Origin: Streptomyces sp. CB02923
Lineage (GTDB): Bacteria > Actinomycetota > Actinomycetes > Streptomycetales > Streptomycetaceae
Direction of reading: 5' to 3'
DNA: 64,000 nt
Assembly: GCF_001905005.1 (NCBI RefSeq)
Contig: NZ_LWKZ01000012.1
Span: 983,061 to 1,047,060 of the forward strand
Shown here one piece after another: positions 47,074 through 55,721 of the stretch. The notes beneath the pieces were generated by a model. That model was not told the DNA's origin, did not search any database, and saw nothing but the letters and a program-made list of their open reading frames with translations. The stretch's first letter is position 1. Every line of letters begins with the position of its first letter. The translations under genes were made by a program, and so were the position numbers.

Positions 47074-48335
47074 GGGATCTCCAGCGTGACCAGGGTGGGG
47101 CCGCCCGCCGGGCTGCTGACGGCCAGGATGCCGTCGAATGTACCGAGTCGTCGCTCAAGTCCGCGCAGGCCGGAGTGCGTACCGGCCGGACCGGGCAGCC
47201 CGGCGCCGCCCGCGGGCGGCAGGATCACACCGCCGCGGCCGTCGTCGCCGACGGTGACCCGCAGCCGTTCGCCGTCGTACTCCAGGTCCACCCACGCCCG
47301 CGTGGCATCCGCGTGCTTGGCGGTGTTGGTGAGCAGCTCGCTCACCGAGAAGTACGCGGCGGACTCCACCGGCGCCTCCAGGCGGCCCGCCAGCCGTCCC
47401 GTCACGTCCACCGGCAGCGGCATCCGCAGGGCCAGCGCCCGTACGGCGTCGTCCAGCCCGCGTTCGGCCAGCACCGGCGGGTGGATGCCGCGTACCAGGT
47501 CGCGCAGTTCGGACAGGGCCTGCGCCGACGACGTACGGGCGCGGGCGAGCAGTTCCTTGGCCTGTGCGGGGTCCCGTTCGATCAGCGCCTCGACCGTGCC
47601 CAGGTCCATGCCCATGGCCACCAGCCGGGCCTGCGCGCCGTCGTGCAGGTCCCGTTCGATCCGGCGCAGTTCGGCCGCCGAGGCGTCCACCGCGTCGTGC
47701 CGGGTCTCGGTGAGCCGCTCCACGCGGGCGGCCAGCGTGGCCTTGGGCGGGGTGAGGAACACCGCGGTGAGCCGGAAGTGCAGGGGCAGCAGCTTCGGGT
47801 TGAAGACGGAGGCGGCGAGGATCACCGTGGCCAGCACCGGCATGAGGGCCACCTGCAACGGGTCCGAGGCGAACAGGAACCCGTACACGTAGTCGTCGAT
47901 CACACCGTTCCAGATCAGCACCGGGATGACGAAGCCCTCGATGCCGTACGCGGCCAGCAGGACCGGTACCAGCGCCGTGAAGAACCCCGCCGTCATGTCG
48001 ACCGGCAGCCACAGCAGCTCCCGCCAGGTGGCCGGGTCGCGGAGCAGGTGCAGGCACTGCTGCACCATGCCGGGCAGGCCGCGCTGCCGCTCGGGTAGCG
48101 GCTGGTAGGCGGCGGGCACGCTGATCCCCGCCCAGTCGTGCGCCCACACCCGCCGCTGGTCGGCGAAGCGGCGGGTCTGCCCCACGACGAGCGGGGTGGT
48201 CAGCCAGCCGATGCCGATCGGCAGCAGGGCGAGCGAGACGAGGGTCAGCGAGAAGAGCAGGACCGAACCGACCAGCGAGACGACGGCGAGCCCGAGCCCG
48301 CGGGCTGCGGTAACCAGTGTTCGGCGGACCCTCAT
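47037..48335 (-). CDS. NarL-system sensor histidine kinase
   Basis: A 432-residue kinase. The N-terminal membrane part has several helices (LAVVSLVGSVLLFSLTLVSL, WLTTPLVVGQ; later FFTALVPVLLAAYGI and VALMPVLATVILAASVF). HisKA_3 dimerisation domain with the phosphorylated His in RIERDLHDGAQARLVAMG, then a HATPase with VGDDGRGG and GLRGLERRLG. The sensed signal is unknown. It is divergent from the olsBA-like pair across 252 bp. Confidence 0.92.
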   Translation of the reverse strand: MRVRRTLVTAARGLGLAVVSLVGSVLLFSLTLVSLALLPIGIGWLTTPLVVGQTRRFADQRRVWAHDWAGISVPAAYQPLPERQRGLPGMVQQCLHLLRDPATWRELLWLPVDMTAGFFTALVPVLLAAYGIEGFVIPVLIWNGVIDDYVYGFLFASDPLQVALMPVLATVILAASVFNPKLLPLHFRLTAVFLTPPKATLAARVERLTETRHDAVDASAAELRRIERDLHDGAQARLVAMGMDLGTVEALIERDPAQAKELLARARTSSAQALSELRDLVRGIHPPVLAERGLDDAVRALALRMPLPVDVTGRLAGRLEAPVESAAYFSVSELLTNTAKHADATRAWVDLEYDGERLRVTVGDDGRGGVILPPAGGAGLPGPAGTHSGLRGLERRLGTFDGILAVSSPAGGPTLVTLEIPCALCSPKTSSS

Positions 48336-48420
48336 CCGTACGCTCCCTGCGCTTCACGCGCCCGGACGTCGGGCACGGGAACAGTCTGCCTGGTGGAGAA
48401 GACCAGGTCACTCGGTGTCG

Positions 48421-48435
48421 CCCCCCGAAGGGGGG
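48421..48435. promoter_or_regulatory. Short palindrome in kinase/acyltransferase divergent region
   Basis: CCCCCC-GAA-GGGGGG is a 6-bp-arm inverted repeat flanked by GTGTCG and GTGTAG. It is a candidate regulator site between the divergent units. Confidence 0.3.
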
Positions 48436-48587
48436 TGTAGCCGGCACCACCACCGGTTCCGGCAGGACGCCGCGGCCCGGTGCCCGCCACGTCCGGCGGC
48501 CTGCTCGTCCCCCCTCTCCTCTCCTCTTCCCGTATCCGCGACCCCTGCCGGCCTCACCACGTCTCGACTCCCCGGACGGAGAGCCTC

Positions 48588-49502
48588 ATGAGCGTCCCCG
48601 CGACCGTGCCCGCCGCCACCACGCCAGCCCCCACAGCCGCCCCTGCGGGCGGCACACCCGGCTCCGCACCGGGCGCTCCCACACAGGGCGCCCCCGCCGC
48701 GTACGAGACCTCGATCGCCGGTACACCGGACCTCGTACGCGCCGCCCAGCGCCTGCGCCACCAGGTCTTCGGCGACGAGCTGGGCGCCACCCTGCACTCG
48801 CCCCTGGCCGGCCACGACATCGACCCCGTCGACGACCTCGCGGACCACCTGATCGTCACCGAGACCGCCACCGGCGACGTGGTCGGCACCTACCGGCTGG
48901 TGCCGCCGGGACGCGGCGACCGCCTCTACTCCGACGGCGAGTTCGACCTGACGGCGCTCGCCGCGCTGCGCCCCTCGCTCATCGAGGCCGGGCGCTCCTG
49001 CGTCCACCCGGGCCACCGCAGCGGCGCCGTCATCAACCTGATGTGGGCCGCACTGGCCCGCTACACCCTGCTGTCCGGGCACCGCTACCTGGCGGGCTGC
49101 GCCTCCGTACCGCTGGCGGACGGCGGTACGGCCGCGGCCGCCGCCTGGGAGCTGGGCCGCACCCGGCACGCCGCGCCGCCCGGACTGCGGGTCACCCCGC
49201 ACCACCCGTGGCGCCCCGAAGGACCGGGGCCGGACGCGCGCCCGAACCTGTCGCTGCTGCCGCCGCTGCTCCGCGGCTACCTGCGGATCGGCGCGTGGGT
49301 GTGCGGACCGCCCGCGCACGACCCCGAGTTCGACGTGGCCGACTTCTTCGTGGTGCTCGACATGGAGCGTCTCAACGACCGGTACCGCCGGTTCTTCCTG
49401 GGAGACCTGGCGGCCGGGCGGGGCACTCCGGAGCGGCAGGACATACCGGAGCGGCGCGGCATAGCGGAGCGGCGCGACCTACCGGCCGGGAGCCGGGCGT
49501 GA
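48588..49502 (+). CDS. OlsB-like N-acyltransferase (GNAT superfamily)
   Basis: A 304-residue protein of the Acetyltransf_5/OlsB type: LRHQVFGDELGATLHSPLAGHDIDPVDDLADHLIV, GDVVGTYRLVPPG, FDLTALAALRPSLIEAGRSCVHPGHRSGAVINLMWAALARY. OlsB acylates ornithine with a 3-hydroxy fatty acyl group to make lyso-ornithine lipid. The N-terminal 45 residues are Ala/Pro/Thr-rich. The start overlaps no gene, and its stop overlaps the PlsC-like gene (GTGA), matching the OlsB-OlsA pairing. Confidence 0.82.
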   Translation: MSVPATVPAATTPAPTAAPAGGTPGSAPGAPTQGAPAAYETSIAGTPDLVRAAQRLRHQVFGDELGATLHSPLAGHDIDPVDDLADHLIVTETATGDVVGTYRLVPPGRGDRLYSDGEFDLTALAALRPSLIEAGRSCVHPGHRSGAVINLMWAALARYTLLSGHRYLAGCASVPLADGGTAAAAAWELGRTRHAAPPGLRVTPHHPWRPEGPGPDARPNLSLLPPLLRGYLRIGAWVCGPPAHDPEFDVADFFVVLDMERLNDRYRRFFLGDLAAGRGTPERQDIPERRGIAERRDLPAGSRA

Positions 49503-50521
49503 GCACCTGGGAGGTCCGGTCCGAGTGCACGACGGGCTGCGCCGCGCACGCCGCGCCGCGGATCCCGTTCACGGAGGCCGCCGGGCGCTGCGCCGCCTTC
49601 GCGCGCGCCGCGGGCCGCGCCCTGCGCGACGGCGAGCGGATGTCCGAACCGGCCCGGCTGCGGGCGCACGCGCGCGCGGTGCTGGACGCGATCGGCGTCC
49701 GGCTCGTCGTCGGGGCGGCGGCGGACGCGGGGGGTCTGGCGGTCCCCGGGGGTCTGGCGGTCCCGGGCGCGGCGGGCCCGGTGGCTCCGGATGCGGTGGG
49801 ACCGATGGTCCCGGACGCAGTGGGCCCGATGGCCCCAATTGAGGTGGGCCCGGACGCGCAGCCGACGGGCTCCACGGACGCCCGCCCGCCGGGCTCTCCG
49901 GCCGTACCCCGCCCCGGCACCCTCGTCGTCGCCAACCACATCTCCTGGCTGGACATCCCCGCGCTCCTCGCCGTCGAGCCGGTGACCCTGCTCGCCAAGC
50001 GGGAGGTCGGCGACTGGCCGCTGGTCGGCACCCTCGCCCGCCGCGCCGGGACCCGCTTCATCGACCGCGACAGCCCCCGCCAACTGCCCGTCACGGTGGC
50101 GTCCTTGGCGGCCCTGCTGCGCTCCGGGCAGTCGGTGGCCGCGTTCCCGCAGGCCACCACCTGGTGTTCGGCGACGTACGGTGCCTTCCGCCGGGCCACC
50201 TTCCAGGCGGCGCTGGACGCGGGTGCCCCCGTGCGGCCGGTGACGATCGCGTACGAGCAGCAGGGGCTGCCCAGCACGGTGGCGGGCTTCCTCGGCGACG
50301 AGGAATTCCTGTCCTCCGTACGGCGGGTGGTCGGCGCGCGCGGCCTGACGGTCCGCGTCACCGTACATCCACCGCTGCTGCCCCGGCCCGGCACGCACGA
50401 CCGGCGCGCGCTGGCGGACCTCGCCCGCAGGGCCGTCATCGGCACGGTCCGGGAGCCGGTCCGGAGGCACGCACTGGGCCGCCGGACCGGCCGCCCCGAA
50501 GACCAGCTGCTCGCCACGTAG
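49499..50521 (+). CDS. PlsC/OlsA-like 1-acyl-sn-glycerol-3-phosphate acyltransferase
   Basis: A 340-residue protein. Acyltransferase motif I is NHISWLDIP (the NHx4D signature), motif II region RRAGTRFIDRD, and motif III reads FPQATTWCS at residues 216-224, where the family usually has FPEGTxxx. A Gly/Pro/Val-rich segment of about 50 residues (about 76-125) with short repeats precedes motif I. With the coupled OlsB-like enzyme it may complete ornithine lipid (O-acylation). Confidence 0.82.
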   Translation: MSTWEVRSECTTGCAAHAAPRIPFTEAAGRCAAFARAAGRALRDGERMSEPARLRAHARAVLDAIGVRLVVGAAADAGGLAVPGGLAVPGAAGPVAPDAVGPMVPDAVGPMAPIEVGPDAQPTGSTDARPPGSPAVPRPGTLVVANHISWLDIPALLAVEPVTLLAKREVGDWPLVGTLARRAGTRFIDRDSPRQLPVTVASLAALLRSGQSVAAFPQATTWCSATYGAFRRATFQAALDAGAPVRPVTIAYEQQGLPSTVAGFLGDEEFLSSVRRVVGARGLTVRVTVHPPLLPRPGTHDRRALADLARRAVIGTVREPVRRHALGRRTGRPEDQLLAT

Positions 50522-50547
50522 CGGAGCGGCAGCCCCGTACGTACCGG

Positions 50548-51156
50548 TCAGGCGCTCGGTACGTACTTGTAGCCGACGCGCCGTACGGTCACGATCGACG
50601 ACCGCAGGCCCGCGCCCAACTTGCGGCGCAGCCGGGCGACATGCACATCGACCGTACGGCCGTCGCCGACGTGCCCGTACCCCCACACCGTGGTGACGAG
50701 CTGGTCGCGGGTGTGCACCCGGTGCGGGTGCGCCACGAGGTGCGCGAGCAGCTCGAACTCCAGGTACGTCAGGTCCAGCAGCCGGCCGTGGACGTGCACG
50801 GTCCGCTGCTCCGGGTCGATGCGTACGAGCGCGTCGCCGGTCGTGGCCACGGCGGCGGCCGGCTCCCCGGGCGCCGGGCGCGGTGCGGCGGCGGCAGGCA
50901 CCTGCTCCGCCGGTACGAGCACGAGATAGCCGACCATCGCCGGCTGCCCCGGCAGTGCGGGCAGGCTGTGCTGTGGCGCGGGGAGCCAGGTCGCGCCGGA
51001 GGTGAGGAGTTCGGCGACCGGTGGCAGCTCGTCGGGTGCCACGGCGCGCAGGCGCTGTCGCTGCCTGCCGGGCACGGTGGGAACGGGGGTGGCGGCGGCC
51101 GTCGCGGCGGTGGCGGCGGAGGTGGAACCGGCAGGCAGGGTACGGACGTTCGTCAT
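50548..51156 (-). CDS. Winged-helix (OmpR/PhoB-type) DNA-binding regulator without receiver domain
   Basis: A 202-residue protein. The C-terminal ~95 residues are a trans_reg_C winged helix (LDLTYLEFELLAHLVAHPHR, TVDVHVARLRRKLG, IVTVRRVGYKYVP). The N-terminal half is Ala/Pro/Thr-rich and has no phosphoacceptor receiver fold, so it is not a classical response regulator. The start at 51156 (MTNVRTLPAG) is the first in-frame codon after the short Cys-Cys ORF, which lies 104 bp upstream. Confidence 0.85.
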   Translation of the reverse strand: MTNVRTLPAGSTSAATAATAAATPVPTVPGRQRQRLRAVAPDELPPVAELLTSGATWLPAPQHSLPALPGQPAMVGYLVLVPAEQVPAAAAPRPAPGEPAAAVATTGDALVRIDPEQRTVHVHGRLLDLTYLEFELLAHLVAHPHRVHTRDQLVTTVWGYGHVGDGRTVDVHVARLRRKLGAGLRSSIVTVRRVGYKYVPSA

Positions 51157-51260
51157 GATCGTCAGCTCTTTCGCGCAGAGGGGCGTCGGTGGACGTCGTG
51201 CGCGCGGGCAGGGCTGGGGACGCGGTGGGAGGCGTCGGTGAGGCGTGTGCGGGCCCGCGC

Positions 51261-51365
51261 TCAGTGCGCGCGGCAACACAGACGGTCGAAGTGATGTCCC
51301 TGCCGGGACGGCCAGAAGGGCTCTAGGTCGCTGCGACCCGTCGCGGTGTCGGTAAGGCTGGCCAT
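51261..51365 (-). CDS. Short ORF ending in Cys-Cys, putative regulatory leader peptide
   Basis: A 34-residue ORF (ATG at 51365) on the same strand as the winged-helix gene. It ends GHHFDRLCCRAH, resembling the HVDLxRVxSALC-type leader peptides found upstream of sulfur and stress genes in streptomycetes and mycobacterial polycysteine upstream ORFs, where ribosome stalling at Cys codons tunes the downstream gene. Whether it controls the downstream winged-helix gene is inference. No ribosome site was identified with certainty. Confidence 0.6.
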   Translation of the reverse strand: MASLTDTATGRSDLEPFWPSRQGHHFDRLCCRAH

Positions 51366-51400
51366 GACCCCATTCAACCAGACAGCCGTTGATCTGTCCT

Positions 51401-52126
51401 TCACGTGGGCCGCGGATCGGCGCGAACCGGACGCCGGAACGGGGTGGTCGCGCGGCGGACGGCCGCCCGGTGGCCGGTCGTGCGACGGCTGGTCGTGCGG
51501 TGCCCGGTCGTGTGGCGGTCGGCCGCGCGGTGGCGGATCTTGAACGCGGCGCCCGCGCCCATGCCCAGCAGCAGCGCCGTCAGATGCCCCGCGTCCGTGA
51601 AGTCCCGCCGTCGGCTCAGGACCGGGCGTACGCCCAGCACCAGCAGCCCCGCCGTGGCCGCGGCCCGCGCACCGCGGTGCGGCACGGAGACGGCGAGCGC
51701 GCCCACCGTGGCGTAGAAGCCGTAACTCGCGCCCACGTCCACGGCCCGCTCGATGTCGGGGGTGACCGCCTTGTGGGACAGCGCGCGGGCCGCCCGCAGC
51801 CCGCCGTACACGAGCACGCTGGCGCCGATGTGCCCGGCGGCGAACGTACCGGCGGCGCGCCGGGTGCCCCACGCCGCCTCGGCCGTGCCGAGCGCCGCGA
51901 GCAGCGCGATCCCGTACGGGACGGGCAGCGGGCTCTCGACGAACACGGCGCTGGTCGCCAGCGTCCGCCAGCGGCCCGCCCGCAGGTTGTCGACGTTGGT
52001 GGAGTGCGCGCGCAGCAGCTCGGCGCGTTCCCGCGCGGGCAGCCGCGCGGTGGCGTACGCGCCGAGCTGGACGGCGCCGACGTACAGCGGGGCGAACCAG
52101 GGAGCACAGGCGGAGGGTGCTTTCAT
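51401..52126 (-). CDS. Rhomboid-like membrane protein
   Basis: A 241-residue polytopic protein matching the actinobacterial rhomboid-like family: RAHSTNVDNLRAGRWRTLATSAVFVE, AAGHIGASVLVYGGL, RAVDVGASYGFYATVGALA and FTDAGHLTALLLGMGAGAA. The classical rhomboid GxSG serine motif is not clear, so protease activity is doubtful. The C-terminal ~45 residues are a His/Thr/Arg-rich tail (HRTTSRRTTGHRAAVRRA). The start codon is uncertain among ATGs at 52126, 52135 and 52138. Confidence 0.72.
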   Translation of the reverse strand: MKAPSACAPWFAPLYVGAVQLGAYATARLPARERAELLRAHSTNVDNLRAGRWRTLATSAVFVESPLPVPYGIALLAALGTAEAAWGTRRAAGTFAAGHIGASVLVYGGLRAARALSHKAVTPDIERAVDVGASYGFYATVGALAVSVPHRGARAAATAGLLVLGVRPVLSRRRDFTDAGHLTALLLGMGAGAAFKIRHRAADRHTTGHRTTSRRTTGHRAAVRRATTPFRRPVRADPRPT

Positions 52127-52173
52127 GCCCTCCATCATCCCTGGCGGGACCCGGGGTCCGCCGGGAGCCGGTG

Positions 52174-52437
52174 TCAGACGAGGCGGATCTCGACCGGGTC
52201 GGCCGACCCGCCCCGCACCGTGACCGCGGTCCCGGCGGTCTGCGACGCGCCGCCTCGCTCCGACCGGCACTCGACGGTGTAGCCGCCGTCGGCGCCGGCG
52301 GAGAGGACGAAGCGCCCCTCGCCGTCGGTGAGCGCGGCCACGTCCGGGAAGGAGCCGGGGCCCGCGGCGAGGTACACCCGGGCGTCCGGGACGGGCCGGC
52401 CGTCCGTGTCCATCACGACTCCGGAGATCACCGCCAT
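52174..52437 (-). CDS. Small Ig-like (carboxypeptidase regulatory-like) domain protein
   Basis: An 87-residue protein that is essentially one carboxypeptidase-regulatory-like beta-sandwich: ISGVVMDTDGRPVPDARVYLAAGPGSFPDVAALTDGEGRFVLSAGADGGYTVECRS. There is no signal peptide. It follows the V8-like protease gene on the same strand after 86 bp, so the two are probably one unit; the pairing suggests an accessory or substrate-binding role for the protease. Confidence 0.75.
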   Translation of the reverse strand: MAVISGVVMDTDGRPVPDARVYLAAGPGSFPDVAALTDGEGRFVLSAGADGGYTVECRSERGGASQTAGTAVTVRGGSADPVEIRLV

Positions 52438-52523
52438 ACCGGGACCTTTCGTTTCCTCAGGGCCGGGTGGTGCCAGGCCCTTCCGGCGTCAGGGTGTACG
52501 GAGCCCTGTACGGGTCCGTACGG

Positions 52524-53453
52524 TCACGCCTTCCACGACACGTAGTTGTTGTACACCGGTGTGGTGATCCGCGTGCCCGAGTTGGTGACCGCGCCGCCGT
52601 ATGCGTGGATCGCGATGCCGTACCGGCCGCCGTTGTAGAAGTGGTAGACGGAGCTGCCGCTCTGGCCGCCCGCCGTGTCGATGTCGTAGTACACCTTGCG
52701 CGGACCGACGGAGGCGACGCCGCGCGCGTCGTACCACTGCGTACCGGCCGGCTTGTCGCCCGGGTAACCGGAGATGTTGCCGACGGTCTTGAGCAGGTCG
52801 GCGTCGGACCACACGCCGAAGCCGAACCAGCCGGTGGTGTTGCCGAGGTTGGTGGGCGTGATGATCGCGCCGTAGTCGTAGTTCTCGTCGCCGTTGTTGG
52901 CCCAGCCGTTGACCGTACGGAAGCTGGTGCTGGTGACGACCCCGTAGGGCAGGGTGTTGCCGTTGCGGCCCGGCATCACGTTGATGCTCTTGACCCAGCC
53001 GTCGCGCCCGGCGACGCCGCTGTTCTTGATGTAGACGACGTGCCCCGCGGTGGCCAGGGTGTGCGGGCCGATGAACCAGCCCGTGCCGATCCAGCGGGAG
53101 TTGTCCGCCGCGGTGATCAGCAGCGAGCAGTGCACCCGCCACGGGTACACGGACGTGTCGGTGATCTGCACCCGGTCGTCCGGGCCGTGCACGGTCTCGG
53201 CGGCGACCGGCGGCGGGCCGAAGGACGCTTCGCCGATGTCCGGCAGCGCCGCGGTGGGCGGCTGCCAGAGCTGCTCCGGCGTGCCTTCGGGGCGGCTGTA
53301 GCCCCGTACGTTCTCCAGGCCGTCGCCGGTCGCCTTGGCCGGGTCGCCCTGCGGCCCCTCGGACGGCGGCTGTACGGCCAACTCCTCAGCGGTGAAAACG
53401 ACCTGCTGTTCCTCCGGCTCGTTCGAGACAGCGGTGTGGAACTCGATCGGCAT
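52524..53453 (-). CDS. V8-like trypsin-fold serine peptidase without signal peptide
   Basis: A 309-residue glutamyl-endopeptidase-like protease. The catalytic triad is visible: His138 in LATAGHVVY, Asp193 in NYDYGAIITP, Ser265 in GGQSGSSVYHF. A ~100-residue N-terminal region is acidic and Pro-rich (NEPEEQQVVFTAEELAV, ENVRGYSRPEGTPEQL) and looks like a propeptide, but no hydrophobic signal sequence precedes it in the frame. Family members are normally secreted, so export may be non-classical or the protein may act inside. The start at 53453 (MPIEFHTAVS) has no better upstream alternative. Confidence 0.85.
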   Translation of the reverse strand: MPIEFHTAVSNEPEEQQVVFTAEELAVQPPSEGPQGDPAKATGDGLENVRGYSRPEGTPEQLWQPPTAALPDIGEASFGPPPVAAETVHGPDDRVQITDTSVYPWRVHCSLLITAADNSRWIGTGWFIGPHTLATAGHVVYIKNSGVAGRDGWVKSINVMPGRNGNTLPYGVVTSTSFRTVNGWANNGDENYDYGAIITPTNLGNTTGWFGFGVWSDADLLKTVGNISGYPGDKPAGTQWYDARGVASVGPRKVYYDIDTAGGQSGSSVYHFYNGGRYGIAIHAYGGAVTNSGTRITTPVYNNYVSWKA

Positions 53454-53998
53454 TGCTGGTCACCGGGCCTCTCGGTTCTCGCGGTGCACTGTGGGAGTCC
53501 TCCTCGAAGGAGTCCTCTCCTTGTACTGCGGTCCCCGGAGCCGGACAACGAAAGATGCGGCGAATTCTTGCGGATGGCCCTCTGCTACGTCATCCGTCCC
53601 GAAGTGCCCCGGCAACAGCACGAGACACCCCGCGAAAACGGGACGCCCCGGCCACGGAGAACTTCCGCACCGAGAACGGGCACGACCGGACCTTGCGGGC
53701 CGGTGCGGGACGCGCCACGACGCGCGCAGCGGGCGCGCGCGGGCGCGAGAGCGTCCATGAGAGGGATGTTGTGAGTGGGGCTGGGGCGCGGCGGGCGCGC
53801 GCTTCGCGAGAGCGTCCGCGCAGCGCGGCAGGGGAAGCCTGCGGTGCGGACGCGGGGGTGTCTGTGGAGCGGGGCGGGGCATCTGCGGTGCAGGGACGGG
53901 GGACCGTGCTCGCGTTGGCGGACACGTGGCGTAGTGGCGACGCGAGGCGCGCGGGCTCTTACGGCGGCACCCTTGCGCCGCGCGGCACACTGACGGTC
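53454..53998. other. 545-bp region without a supported gene
   Basis: GC-rich sequence with runs of GCGCG and two copies of CGCGAGAGCGTCC (about 53746-53757 and 53806-53817). Frames are open on both strands but have Arg/Ala/Gly-biased composition typical of antisense or non-coding GC-rich DNA. The promoter of the protease is presumably at its left end. Confidence 0.55.
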
Positions 53999-54940
53999 AT
54001 GACGACGACCCTGCGCATCGGACTCCTCGGCACCGGCCCCTGGGCACAGCGCGTCCACGCCCCCGCCCTCGCCGCCCACCCCGGCGTCACCTTCACGGGC
54101 GTCTGGGGGCGCCGCCCTGAAGCAGCCGAGGCGCTGGCCGCGAGCCACGGCACCCGCCCGTACGCGACCCCCGCTGACCTGTTCGCCGACACCGACGCCC
54201 TCGCCATCGCGCTCCCGCCGGCCGTCCAGGCCGACCTGGCCGTACGGGCCGCCGAAGCCGGCCGGCACCTCCTCCTGGACAAGCCGGTCGCCACCTCCGT
54301 CCCCGAAGCGCGCGCGGTGGCCGACGCGGCCGACCGGGCGGGCGTCGCCTCCGTCGTGTTCTTCACCGCGCGCTTCGGCGCCGCCGAGGGGGAGTGGATC
54401 GACCGGGCAGCCGCGGCCGGCGGCTGGTTCACCGCGCACGCCGACTGGCTCGGCTCGGTCTTCGCGGCCGACAGCGACAGCCCGTACGCGGCCTCCCCCT
54501 GGCGCCGCGAGAAGGGCGCCCTGTGGGACGTCGGCCCGCACGCGCTGTCCCTCCTGCTGCCCATCCTCGGCGACGCGGAGCAGGTCACCGCCGCTCGCGG
54601 CCCCGGCGACACCGTGCTGCTCACGCTGCGGCACACGAGCGGCGCGGCGAGCTCGGCGACCGTCAGCCTGACCGCGCCGAGTGCCGCCTCCGGAGTGTCC
54701 GTCACGCTGTACGGCAGTTCCGGCACCACCTCGCTCCCGCGCCGCCAGGACGGTCCGGAAGTGGCGTACGCACGCGCGGTGGACGCGCTGCTCACCGCCG
54801 TACGCAGCGGTGAACGGCACCCCTGCGACGCACGGTTCGGACTGCGGGTGACGGAGGTGCTGGCAGCGGCGGAGGCGTCGTTCGAAGGGGCCGGAAGGAG
54901 CGGCGGGCCGGGCCGGGGGGACGCGCCGCCCCTCACTTGA
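53999..54940 (+). CDS. Gfo/Idh/MocA-family oxidoreductase
   Basis: A 313-residue NAD(P)-dependent dehydrogenase: nucleotide-binding RIGLLGTGPWAQRVHAPALAAHPG at the N-terminus, LLDKPVATSVPEARAVADAA (the conserved EKP-type motif, here DKP), and GALWDVGPHALSLLLPILGD with the catalytic His region. Sugar, inositol or other polyol substrates are typical. The last 8 bp overlap the convergent small membrane gene. Confidence 0.88.
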   Translation: MTTTLRIGLLGTGPWAQRVHAPALAAHPGVTFTGVWGRRPEAAEALAASHGTRPYATPADLFADTDALAIALPPAVQADLAVRAAEAGRHLLLDKPVATSVPEARAVADAADRAGVASVVFFTARFGAAEGEWIDRAAAAGGWFTAHADWLGSVFAADSDSPYAASPWRREKGALWDVGPHALSLLLPILGDAEQVTAARGPGDTVLLTLRHTSGAASSATVSLTAPSAASGVSVTLYGSSGTTSLPRRQDGPEVAYARAVDALLTAVRSGERHPCDARFGLRVTEVLAAAEASFEGAGRSGGPGRGDAPPLT

Positions 54941-55406
54941 TCAGCGCGTTCGCCACCGCGATCAGCAGGCCGAGCGCGGCATCGGCCACCCCGATGAGCA
55001 CGGCACCCCGCCTGCGGTAGCCCATCCGCAGCGCGGCGGCCACGCCCCACCCGAACAGCAGCGTGGCGTTGAGCGTCAGCCCGGCCGCCGTGGTGGGGCC
55101 TTCGGGCCAGCCCCAGCCCCCGGCGGCCAGCAGCAGCACCACCGTGGGCAGCGAGGCGACGACGAGCGGCCACTCGTCGATCAGCCGGTGCCCGAGCGCG
55201 TGCCAGCGGTGGCCGGCGCTGTGGCCGCGGTGGGTGGACATGTGGTGGGCGTAGCCGTGCGCGAGCGCGGCGGTGGCGGCCGTGACCAGCACCCACAGCG
55301 CGTCGTACACGGGGGTGAACGGCGTGCCCTCGCTCTGCAGAGCGGCCAGCAGCGCACTGGCGAGCACCGTTCCGTACACGCCTCCGAACAGCATGTTGGA
55401 ACGCAC
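54933..55406 (-). CDS. Small four-TM membrane protein
   Basis: A 157-residue protein with four hydrophobic segments: GVYGTVLASALLAAL, YDALWVLVTAATAALAHGYAHH, WPLVVASLPTVVLLLAAGGWGW and LNATLLFGWGVAAALRMGY, then ADAALGLLIAVANALIK. A HGYAHHMSTHRGHSAGHRWHALGH loop is strikingly His-rich and might bind metal. The GTG at 55406 is chosen because GAGAG lies 6-10 bases upstream; an ATG four codons later is possible. Function unknown. Confidence 0.75.
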   Translation of the reverse strand: MRSNMLFGGVYGTVLASALLAALQSEGTPFTPVYDALWVLVTAATAALAHGYAHHMSTHRGHSAGHRWHALGHRLIDEWPLVVASLPTVVLLLAAGGWGWPEGPTTAAGLTLNATLLFGWGVAAALRMGYRRRGAVLIGVADAALGLLIAVANALIK

Positions 55407-55721
55407 GAAAAGCTCTCTTTCCGCGATACGGCAATGGCGTAACGAGCCGTCCACGTTAATTGGCGGAGCCGCTCCTTTCCTCACCGTAACGGGGGAGAAA
55501 GAAATGGCCGAAGGTATGACAACGCGTGGCGGCAACGGAAATCCCGTACCCGCGGAACGGACCGTCGGCCTTATGCCTCCCCGGGTATCGCTACATGCCG
55601 GAATTGGTCTTGGAAGGCATGAGAGATCCCGCCTAACGTCGGGTCCGCGCCCTTCGCGCTCCCCATCCGCACGCACTCCGCACCGCGCGCCAGTGCGCTG
55701 TACGACAAGGAGGCGCAGCTC
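55407..55721. other. Intergenic region ahead of the acyl-CoA ligase
   Basis: The 315 bp between the divergent membrane protein and ligase genes are relatively AT-rich around 55430-55640. They contain the candidate promoter at 55610-55639. A 73-codon frame starting at 55504 is not convincingly coding (rejected below). Confidence 0.55.
55610..55639 (+). promoter_or_regulatory. Candidate promoter of acyl-CoA ligase gene
   Basis: TTGGAA (55610-55615) and TAACGT (55634-55639) separated by 18 bases, about 82 bp before the ATG. It is a weak sigma-70-like match. Confidence 0.3.

Noticed and set aside
51401..52126. Active rhomboid protease
   Set aside because: A clear GxSG serine motif with the catalytic His pair was not found; the sequence fits the rhomboid-like family of unknown activity.
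53454..53998. Long open frames on both strands between the protease and the Gfo/Idh gene
   Set aside because: Translations are Arg/Gly/Ala-biased with no recognisable domain, typical of GC-rich shadow frames.
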